This document shows, piece after piece, positions 27,401 through 39,400 of a stretch of DNA of 64,000 nt. The position numbers and the translations under genes are program-made. The DNA is from Lamellibrachia columna (lineage: Eukaryota; Annelida; Polychaeta; Sabellida; Siboglinidae): positions 63,907,609-63,971,608 of the forward strand of contig OY759262.1 in the NCBI GenBank assembly GCA_963662155.1, in the 5' to 3' direction. Position 1 is the first letter of the stretch. Each line of letters begins with the position of its first letter. Below the pieces are notes generated by a model that saw nothing but the letters and a program-made list of their open reading frames with translations, was not told the DNA's origin and did not search any database.

Positions 27401-30400
27401 GGCACATGGAGAAGACACAGACCACTGGGCACATGGAGAAGAGAGAGACCACTGGGCACTTGGAGAAGATACAGACCACTGGGCACATGGACAAGACACA
27501 GACCACTGGGCACATGGAGAAGATACAGACCACTGGGCACATGGAGAAGACACAGACCACTGGGCACATGGAGAAGACACAGACCACTGGGCACATGGAG
27601 AAGACACAGACCACTGGGCACATGGAGAAGAGAGAGACCACTGGGCACCTGGAGAAGATACAGACCACTGGGCACATGGAGAAGACACAGACCACTGGGC
27701 ACATGGAGAAGACACAGACCACTGGGCACATGGAGAAGACACAGACCACTGGGCACTTGGAGAAGACACAGACCACTGGGCACTTGGAGAAGACACAGAC
27801 CACTGGGCACATGGACAAGACACAGACCACTGGGCACATGGAGAAGACACAGACCACTGGGCACATGGAGAAGACACAGACCACTGGGCACATGGACAAG
27901 ACACAGACCACTGGGCACATGGACAAGACACAGACCACTGGGCACTTGGAGAAGACACAGACCACTGGGCACTTGGAGAAGACACAGACCACTGGGCACA
28001 TGGACAAGACACAGACCACTGGGCACATGGAGAAGACACAGACCACTGGGCACATGGAGAAGACACAGACCACTGGGCACATGGAGAAGAGAGAGACCAC
28101 TGGGCACTTGGAGAAGATACAGACCACTGGGCACATGGACAAGACACAGACCACTGGGCACATGGAGAAGATACAGACCACTGGGCACATGGAGAAGACA
28201 CAGACCACTGGGCACATGGAGAAGACACAGACCACTGGGCACATGGACAAGACACAGACCACTGGGCACATGGAGAAGACACAGACCACTGGGCACTTGG
28301 AGAAGACACAGACCACTGGGCACATGGAGAAGAGACAGACCACTGGGCACATGGAGAAGAGACAGACTACTGGGCACATGGAGAAGAGACAGACCACTGG
28401 GCACATGTGGAAGAATTGTGGATGAAAATATAAAGCTGACTGGAATAAATTTAGCTGGCTAGTCCAAGACCACCTTATGCTCCAGTAGGAGAGAAGAGGA
28501 CTGAGTGAGTGAAAGTTACGTCTTAGTCACGTTACTGTTCTTCAGCTTCATGGTATTCTTCTTCAGCATAGTTTAACCCTAGGAGTGACCAATGACAAAC
28601 TTCCACGATGTACACAAATCGGAGTTATTCATAAGGGTGCTTAAAAAAAGCATAATATTACTAATAATTAGCATACAAATGTGATTGAGGTATAATTTTC
28701 TTGATAAAAAGACTCTTTATTATAACAAAATGATAAAAACTACAGCACATAATCTTATCATGGGGATATTATTATTATTTGAATTTCATCAAAAAAGCAT
28801 AAAAAAAGCAAAAATTTTAATTTTGCACCATCACCAGATAATTACAGAGTGGCTGTATGTCCCTATGTCCAATGGGGAAATATAGCCATACTTATTAGCT
28901 AAAACAATTAAATCAAATATGTTGAGAACTTTTATTTTTATGATTTTTTCCAACACCAGACTATGCTGATTCAGACAGGCCCATTGGTCCTGCATCATTT
29001 ACCATGGCAGTGCGAGCTGTCGAAGCAGACGGAAATCATGATAGCAACTTACTGAAAGTTTGCTCAAAAAAGCCTGCGAGACTGTTCTAATTGACTGAAC
29101 TAGTATAACAACATGATTCACCAATGCTGTCATGCAATTTGCCAAAGTACTAATGCGGAAACTTTTGGAATAATAAATGTGTTACATATGAATGGAAGCA
29201 TAAATTTATTCTGCGGAGTATAGTAAAAGCAGCCAAATATGGGCACCAACTATATGACGTGTCTTGTAAGCTAGATTGTCATTAGCTATCATTGACTATG
29301 CTCATGAATAAATATGAGGCAAAACGCAGAATGATTCAGCTTTCCAATGACACCATTTGTTCCCTTGTGAAGTACTAGTGACGGAAACAATTTTTTTTAC
29401 TAGATACCGAAATCGGCCGAAAATTGGCTGGAACCCGTTTCGCGCTGATCGCGCGGGTCAAATTCAGCCCAGTGGTCACCTTAAAAGACCAAGATATATG
29501 TTGCACTGCATTCAGTGCTTCCTCCATCCAGTTGTCCTGTTGCTTGGACCAGTGTACTTACCTCCTTAATGTATACTTTGCATTCCATGTTTTCCTAAAT
29601 GCCTCTTTAGTTGCAGAGATCTGCAACAAATCAAACGCAGTTCCAGTCATTGTCAGTTAAACTAATAAATCCAGAGTTTGAAGATGAACTGTCAGTCCAC
29701 AACATACACATACGAATAACACATTTCTGATAATTAGTGGTTTCACAGAAATAGAGGGTTTGAAGAAACCCTCCCTCCACAAATCCACTCTAAGCCCACC
29801 GTAAGCTTACAAGTATGTATGTTTAATGGCTGTTCTGTCCACTAGTGACACCACATGTTCTGTCATGTTATCGGCTGCGTGGCACCTCGTGTCTCAAGTT
29901 TTATAAGTTTAGATATTCAAAATGTATATCCCTGAAAAAACCCAGCTCAAAGGCACTAACAATATTAAAATAACTAAACTAAGTGAAATAAAAGATCCAC
30001 ATCATTAGTCATTGCTGCTGTCTGATAATGTTTCACAGGGAGCACAGAAAAGGTGCATTTAAAACCACCTTGAAACTGGCAAAGAAGTTTTAACACAGAA
30101 ATGACATATCACATTCCACGCCCAGTGGTATTGGGAGGTTTCCGCACCCTGTAGCTGAATTAGTGTCTGACGATATGTCTGAATCAAGACCAGTTGGCAG
30201 CTAGATAAATCCCATGGGATTCACCAAAAAAATTTGAAAACCAAGATTGAGCAGGTGCATCGAAAACTATTCATTATTAATCACATTGGGAGGTTTCCGT
30301 GCCCTGTAGCATTGGGAGGACGTACGTACATCATAACCGATGGTGTCTGCCTCGTTGTTGACAGTCAGCCCAGCGAGGTCTCCCAAACCGAGGGCTGCCT

Positions 30401-33400
30401 CTAGCGCATCCTCATTGTCTTGCGGCACTCCCACTAGTGACACACTGCCATGCGGTGAACCTGCATCAGACACACAGTCTCACTACAGCGACCATGTCCA
30501 ATACAGACAATCTACAAAGGCTCATAGCAGTGAAACAGTGATACCTATATAGTTATAACAGACTTGGTTTAGTTTGCACTAGTGTTTATATGATTCATGT
30601 AAATATAAATCAGCTGCGAATTAAAAGTTGGGGGCGCAGTAGCATGGTGATTAGAATGCCGGACTGTCAATCAAGAGGACTGGGGTTTGAATCCACCTGC
30701 TGCAGGTTTGAAGGTTAACCAATTTTTTTCACACCTCATTGCCTGTTTGTTTTTCAGATAAGACACTAAAAGCTGTTGGTCTCTTCTACTGGGTGTCTAT
30801 GCCGGAGGACGTAACATATTTATTTATTATAGTTAAATCACATTTTCTACTGGTGTCAAAAGAAGTATGACACATACCAGTCTGCTCGAGCTCCTGGACG
30901 TTGTTGTTGCCCCCACGGGGTGGACTGGCCGCCCCTGACTGCAGGGCGGGCAGGTCATCCTCACTCTCCAAGTTGGCCAACATCGCTTGTAGCGTTGATC
31001 GCTTCGGTCCTGTCACACAAACACGCCTCACATACAATGTACTCGTCACAGTACTTGTTACCAGTGCTCATTACAGTGGTCTCTGCTTAACAGAATCAAG
31101 GATAACAGAATCAGCCTTTTAGTAGAATCAAATATATTGGCTGGGATGGAATCACTCCCTATTCCTGCTGTGTTAAAATGTGCAGCTTAAATGAATCAGC
31201 CGCCTTAAAGAATCACATTGCTATGGCTCGGAGTGATTCCATTAAGAAATGTCCACTGTATTAGCAAAGTACCCATCTTTCTTTATAATACTGTAGATGC
31301 CCCCCACCCCCGAGTATCGAGGAATAAACTCTACATGGGGAATAGCATGCAAAGCAAGCACTTTTCCAGTGATTAAAAGGCAGCAGTGATGCTGCTACTT
31401 AGTGGTGTGTTACTACATGTTACATTACTGATGTCAGTTACAGCTCTCCAGCGCAAAATAGAATAAAATCAATGTTGGTAAATTTGGCAGCAGACATCAA
31501 CTGTACGAAACTTTTTTCAGGTTAATTGCAGTGAAATGCTGCACATCAGCAATGTACTGAGAAATCACAAACTTCTCTATTTTAAAAGCTTTTTTACTAA
31601 AAACTAATGCCAGCTGCATGTATCAAGACACTATATGGTTTTCAATTTGTTTATAAACCACCAATGAATTAGTGTCTGACGATATATGTCTGAATCAAGA
31701 CCAGTTGGCAGCTAGATAAATCCCATGGGATTCACCAAAAAAATTTGAAAACCAAGATTGAGCAGGTGCATTGAAAACTATTCATTATTAATCACATACA
31801 GTGTGAAAATAAGACAGGAAGTTAGATGACTCTTTATTCATTGCAGATGGAAGAAGCTGCCAGGGCTGGTTACAATTACAACTGTAATGATAAACTACAG
31901 TAATTGTAACTGACTTTTTATTTATGTATATCATAACACTCCCACATGTCCAAGCATTAATCGTGATTGTAATTCCTGCACAGCCACTGAAATGTTATTT
32001 TACAGTCCTCTTTACTAGACACAACGATAATCCACCGTAATAAAATTTCCTTATCTGTAATCAACATTTTCAAATAAAAACACTCGAGATATCTTGATCT
32101 CGACTCGTCTCGAGCGCGTCGGTAGCGAGTCTCCTTGGAGGGCGGCCCAGTTTAAGTCTTGAGAATACAACCAAGGGCATAATGACAAGTATACAGAGAC
32201 AAATCAGACAATGCACTTAGGGCACACTCCAGCAATAACTGACAACTACAAATATTGCCACAAAATTACACCTGGGAATTACTGCAAACAGGGATTTCAA
32301 CGGCAGGGTTCGAAATTAACAGTGGTCTGGTGGCCTAAGTCTACCAAAAATGCCGTCGGACCACCAAACCATTTATGTTTGGTGGTCCGGTGGGCCACTG
32401 GAAAGTTTGAGCCATTTTTTAGACCATGTTCACCCATGAGCCAATGCCAAAAGCGCCCGACGATCTTTACATTGGCTGAACAAACACAGGAGATACTCTA
32501 TATGACAAGACACCGACAAACTCAGTTGTGCCACTGACTGCCACCATCAGTCTTGACGTAACATGAGATTGAAAACGTGCTAGTTCACTGATAAAAACTG
32601 AATGTTGAAATATCGCTTGATCTTGCGTCAGAGCTCTGATCTCGCATTAGACATATGAGGACAGCTTCACTTGTTACTAGAAGCGAGGCTCTGTGGGGAG
32701 AGTGCGATTATTATTGATGTAATTTAAACATACAACACATTTCGCTGCATTGGACGAACATGTACGCAACTATTTGCAATAATCACCACAGGAAAGATAT
32801 CGACAAACAAAAGCCCCAATATGTTTACACATTTGAAGTGCGTATGCGCCGAAATCACGTCAACTGCGTTAAAACTAGTTTTGTGCTGCCATCTAGTTGA
32901 TAGTGGGTGGAGGCAAGTGTTTTGCTGCTAAACGCAATATATTATACACCATGATAATGACGATTGGCGATAACGCATTTTGCATAAAAACACTTTATTT
33001 AATTAATCCGTCGCCTCCATGGCATAGGAATTGTGTGGTAGCATTTTTTTTCCGCAAAACGTTGTTTCAACTTTTGCCATCAATCGATGAAATAATTCTT
33101 ATTTATTTAGAATATCTATCGTCATGGCAAAGTTTTCTTCACATTTTTTTAATGTAGCACATTATGTTGAGCATAGCAACAATTGCCACAACCAATTTTA
33201 AATTTAACTCAGCGTGATGCAAGTTTTTTAACTCTTGTCATAATTTTTATATTAGTAACATTGTCTTTACATATTCAGTATGTTAAATCTAAATACAATA
33301 AAAAAATAACGCGTTTTATGCATTATTCTGTTGCAAATCCGAGTTTCATGTAACAAAGTTCAATTCACTAAATCTGGTATGGACCACAAGAAATTTGTCA

Positions 33401-36400
33401 GGACCACCAGATTTTCAGAGCTGTGGTCCACTGCACAGAAAAGTTAATTTCTACCTCTGAACAGGCTTACAAAACACCACAGATAAGGGCATGCAACCCC
33501 AAACAACCCCAAACAGGGCACATGGAATTGCTGACGAATGCATGAAGCAATAACAGTAGAAAGGCACAGTCTGTGACATAGCTAGCAGTACAAGAAGCAA
33601 CACAACACAGAGTACAGTACTAGAAAGGCACAGTCTGTGACATAGCTAGCAGTACAAGAAGCAACACAACACAGAGTACAGTACTAGAAAGGCACAGTCT
33701 GTGACGTAGCTAGCAGTACAAGAAGCAACACAACACAGAGTACAGTACTAGAAAGGCACAGTCTGTGACGTAGCTAGCAGTACAAGAAGCAACACAACAC
33801 AGAGTACAGTACTAGAAAGGCACAGTCTGTGACGTAGCTAGCAGTACAAGAACCAACACAACACAGAGTACAGTACTAGAAAGGCACAGTCTGTGACGTA
33901 GCTAGCAGTACAAGAAGCAACACAACACAGAGTACAGTACTAGAAAGGCACAGTCTGTGACATAGCTAGCAGTACAAGAACCAACACAACACAGAGTACA
34001 GTACTAGAAAGGCACAGTCTGTGACGTAGCTAGCAGTACAAGAAGCAACACAACACAGAGTACAGTACTAGAAAGGCACAGTCTGTGACGTAGCTAGCAG
34101 TACAAGAACCAACACAACACAGAGTACAGTACTAGAAAGGCACAGTCTGTGACGTAGCTAGCAGTACAAGAAGCAACACAACACAGAGTACAGTACTAGA
34201 AAGGCACAGTCTGTGACGTAGCTAGCAGTACAAGAAGCAACACAACACAGAGTACAGTACTAGAAAGGCACAGTCTGTGACATAGCTAGCAGTACAAGAA
34301 GCAACACAACACAGAGTACAGTACTAGAAAGGCACAGTCTGTGACATAGCTAGCAGTACAAGAAGCAACACAACACAGAGTACAGTACTAGAAAGGCACA
34401 GTCTGTGACGTAGCTAGCAGTACAAGAAGCAACACAACACAGAGTACAGTACTAGAAAGGCACAGTCTGTGACATAGCTAGCAGTACAAGAAGCAACACA
34501 ACACAGAGTACAGTACTAGAAAGGCACAGTCTGTGACATAGCTAGCAGTACAAGAAGCAACACAACACAGAGTACAGTACTAGAAAGGCACAGTCTGTGA
34601 CGTAGCTAGCAGTACAAGAAGCAACACAACACAGAGTACAGTACTAGAAAGCGTGCAATAGAAGAGAAATGCCAGCATACTTTGCATTCCCTTCTTGCCT
34701 ATTTGTCTCTCACGTTGGTACTGCTCCTTCAGCTTGCTGATGAGTTGTTGGTCCACGCCCCACTCCTCCACACCCCCAGACAGGTCCTTCTTCTCTGTAA
34801 CACACACTCATATATATGGTCCACACCCCACTCCTCCACACCCCCAGACACGTCCTTTTTCTCTGTAACACACACTCATATATATGGTCCACACCCCACT
34901 CCTCCACACCCCCAGACACGTCCTTTTTCTCTGTAACACACACTCATATATATGGTCCACACCCCACTCCTCCACACCCCCAGACACGTCCTTTTTCTCT
35001 GTAACACACACTCACATATATGGTCCACACCCAACTCCTCCACACCCCCAGACAGGTCCTTCTTCTCTGTAACACACTCATATATATGGTCCACACCCCA
35101 CTCCTCCACACCCCCAGACAGGTCCTTTTTCTCTGTAACACACACTCATATATATGGTCCACACCCCACTCCTCCACACCCCCAGACAGGTCCTTTTTCT
35201 CTGTAACACACACTCATATATATGGTCCACACCCCACTCCTCCACACCCCCAGACAGGTCCTTTTTCTCTGTAACACACACTCATATATATGGTCCACAC
35301 CCCACTCCTCCACACCCCCAGACACGTCCTTTTTCTCTGTAACACACACTCATATATATGGTCCACACCCCACTCCTCCACACCCCCAGACAGGTCCTTT
35401 TTCTCTGTAACACACACTCATATATATGGTCCACACCCCACTCCTCCACACCCCCAGACACGTCCTTTTTCTCTGTAACACACACTCATATATATGGTCC
35501 ACACCCCACTCCTCCACACCCCCAGACAGGTCCTTTTTCTCTGTAACACACACTCATATATATGGTCCACACCCCACTCCTCCACACCCCCAGACAGGTC
35601 CTTCTTCTCTGTAACACACACTCATATATATGGTCCACACCCCACTCCTCCACACCCCCAGACAGGTCCTTTTTCTCTGTAACACACACTCATATATATG
35701 GTCCACACCCCATTCCTCCACACCCCCAGACAGGTCCTTTTTCTCTGTAACACACACTCACATATATGGTCCTCACCCCACTCCTCCACACCCCCAGACA
35801 GGTCCTTCTTCTCTGTAACACACACTCATATATATGGTCCACACCCCACTCCTCCACACCCCTAGACAGGTCCTTTTTCTCTGTAACACACACTCACATA
35901 TATGGTCGATTCACTACTAAATGACATATGACTAATAATAAACTTTACTTATACATTCATATCCAGAGTACGTTTACATTTGACAATAAAAGACTAAATA
36001 TATATATAAATACTGATGGTAGTTCAACCAAATAAAAACAAAATAGTCAATAGTTACATTCAACTAAGAAATAATAAAAAAAAATTATTTGAAAAAAATA
36101 GACAGTTGTGGGAGACAAGTCAAACTTACCCCACTCTGTGCCGTCGCCCTGACTGCAGGCTTCACCAGCGCCCTTTACACTCTCAGAGACAAGTCAAACT
36201 TACCCCACTCTGTGCCGTCGCCCTGACTGCGGGCTTCACCGGCGCCCTCTCCACTCTCAGAGACAAGGAAGTCAAACTCGGCCAGAGCCTCCTCGGTCTC
36301 GGCATCGGCCATCACATCTTCCACCATCGACTCATTCTCTACGACCACCTGGTGGCAGATACAACAATCAATGTTGAACAATCACAAAACATAACAACAG

Positions 36401-39400
36401 CATTTGTTATGTCTGCAATGAACAAATTGTTGTGAAAAGATCACCAGAAAACATAGTCCATTCCATTTTTAAAGGAGACAAGTCTACCTGCCGCTGCAAC
36501 CTCATTCACCCCACATTGCCTGTCTTTCGGAATAGACACTAATAGTCCCTGCTACCCGGTGTCTATACCCCTGGGGAAGTAAAAGATCCCACACATGGGG
36601 GTAAATGTGTAACCTGCTTTGAACTCCATTTCTCAACCACACAAGTCACGGCAGAAGTGTCCATGGCCATGGCTCAGTCTATTCTGCTAATTACCTCACA
36701 TGACTGGATGAATTAATTTGTTGACAATTTCTATATCTGTATGTCAGCAAAGTGTTACTGAGTAACTACTGTCATAATGCTTTATCAATGAATAACAAAC
36801 ACACAGTCAAGTTCGTGGGTACTCCTTCAATCGCCATACTCCACATGTACTTTGACAAAATAATACCCAAACAGAATCTAAGATTAATTTAACAATTCCT
36901 AACAAACTGCCAGACCCAGCCAATTGAATCCGTATGACGTGGAGTGAATTAAACCAAAATGATTTGCACCCTCATCATCTTGACTGAACGGGCAGGTGCA
37001 GCTGCACAGTGGAACCTCTTACAATATGAGAGACTATTGACTACTGAGGGGTGAATAAGATTAGTCTCCCACTCACCTTGGCCTTCCTCTTCTCCAGTCG
37101 TTCATCTGACTCATCATCAGCTGCAGTACCGTCCTCCACCTCCCCATCACTAGACACAGCAAAACACTCTCCATGACTGTCAATGTGACACTTCTTCTAT
37201 CATATTCTCTCATTAAACCTTCAGACTGCTGTAAGTAGCATTATATATCAAACAAGCAAACCATAACATTACATAAAAGGAACTGCCACGATAAAACAGC
37301 GCTTCTACCAGCATCTATTCACTATGGTACGATGTACCAGAGAGGAAACCATGTGCATCACATCAAACATTTGCTCTAAATCATTGCAAGTTGTCACAGT
37401 TTCTAAGTAGAAACAACTAGTGCTCTTGAAGCATCTTTTATTGCATCATGGAACATTACCTTGAATTCAAAGGATCTTAGAGACGAAAAACGAGTGAAAT
37501 TCTCCAGGGAATTGTGACAAATTAGACAGCTCCGACTTCAAAAATAACATCATAACATCTTTGGCAAGGTAAAACTTTACAATGATGATTCGGATGAAAC
37601 TAACGCAGCAACACGAACATCATTATACAACACAGCAGAATATGACTCAGTCTCCCAACGGCTTCCAAAGTACAGCTTGACACTGCAATGACCTGCTCTC
37701 ACCTGAGGTTCTCCTCGTCGTCGACTGTGTTCACGTTGCCAAGGAAGTCAAAAGTTGCAAGGACTGACGCCTCGCTCTCCATGAGGGCATTCTCTGCCAT
37801 CGATGTGGGACCTTTCTTGTTTGGTGTCCTGCCACAAACAATGCTACAGTTAGTATAACTGTTCATGTTCTTACTTCAAACATTATTATGCACAATTACA
37901 ATACTTCAAAATAATACTGCAGATTACAGAAATATTATAGAACCAGAGACACCAGCACAGTGGCTCAGCGGTTAGAGCATTGGACTGTCAACCAAGAGGA
38001 GCATTTGGCTGTCAACCAAGAGGAGCGCCGGACTGTCAACCAAGAGGAGCGTTGAACTGTCAACCAAGAGGAGCGTTGGACTGTCAACCAAGAGGAGTGT
38101 TGGACTGTCAACCAAGAGGAGCTTTTGACTGTCAACCAAGAGGAGCGCTGGACTGTCAACTAAGAGGAGTGCTGGACTGTCAACCAAGAGGAGCGTTGGA
38201 CTGTCAACCAAGAGGAGGGTTTGTACTGTCAACCAAGAGGAGCGTTGGACTGTCGACCAAGAGGAGCATTTGACTGTCAACCAAGAGGAGCGCTGGACTG
38301 TCAACCAAGAGGAGCATTGGACTGTCAACCAAGAGGAGGGTTGGACTGTCAACCAAGAGGAGTATTGGACTGTCAACCAAGAGGAACGATGGACTGTCAA
38401 CCAAGAGGATAGGGTTTAAGTCCACCTACTGTCGTTTTGAAATTTTTTGTGTCTTTCGGAAGAGACACTAAGCGATAGATACTTTCTGTCTGGTGTCTTT
38501 GGCAGGGGAAGTGGGGCAAATGTATAATCTGTTGTGGACTCACAAACTCCAAAATGCACTGCTTCAACTGTGTGTAAGATACAATACAATACAATACAAT
38601 AAAGAAGACTTCTATAGCGCCAAAATCCTCAGAAAACTGAGCTCAGCAGTGCACCAATACCAAAGTGTTAGGCAAATCTTAAGATGGGCGCTGAATTAGC
38701 TGCTGCCAAAACTAGCTCTGAGAATGGAGCAAAGTGCCATCAGTGCCTTGTCTGGGCAGATGCAGGTGCTATATAAGGCATCATCATTATTACACATTTG
38801 GGGGCATTTTATGAAAAGCTGACAAAAGTTAAAACAACAAGCAACTATTAGCTAAATCTGAAGGACAATGCAATATAAAAAGAGAGAGAGAAACATTACC
38901 TTCCCTGTCCTTCGTTTGGGCGCTTGACTCCCGTCTCTCCATTCACCATAGGTCGGTTCTCATCAGTGGTGTCAGCTAGTGGCTGCAGTCCAAGCAACTG
39001 GCGCACCCGGGATGAACGAACATCTATTATTGTGTCTGTGTATCCAATTTCCTGCAGGTATCTGAAATGTTCAGTGTCATTAGATAACAACCGATTCACA
39101 ATTGTAAACATTATAAACTCATACCTGTAACTTTTTAACTTGTGTCACAATTGTGGTGTAGACTGGCCACACATTTCTGGTTTAAATCCGTATTTTTAAT
39201 TGAAAATCTTTTCATTGGTGACTCAGCTTTCAGAACCCGATCAATTGTCGCCTATTTATCTACCAGGCTACAAAATGTTCCTACATCCACTAGGTTTCAC
39301 CAAAAACTGTGTAGCATCAAAAATAGCTCTGCTTCGACCGCTATAAGTCTGTCATTCAATGTTGTACCATTGTGTACTTTATTACGATTTTACCATTTGA

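Noticed and set aside
26868..28425. Four overlapping ORFs of about 480-510 codons, the longest in the window
   Set aside because: They lie on both strands and in several frames across a pure 27-bp tandem repeat inside striatin intron 12; frame-independence shows they come from the stop-free unit.
30630..30705. Candidate functional tRNA gene
   Set aside because: The A and B boxes are present but the anticodon and acceptor stems do not pair; a SINE body follows, so it is a SINE head.
34682..35893. Dozens of 62-89 codon ORFs across the 68-bp array
   Set aside because: They are frame copies of the exon 9 boundary repeat, not separate genes.
33561..35903. CRISPR-like direct-repeat arrays
   Set aside because: Units of 64 and 68 bp repeat head-to-tail without unique spacers, in animal intronic DNA, and no cas genes are present.
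37965..38425. ORFs repeating DCQPRGAL or LLLVDSPA
   Set aside because: They arise from the 24-bp SINE-derived minisatellite.
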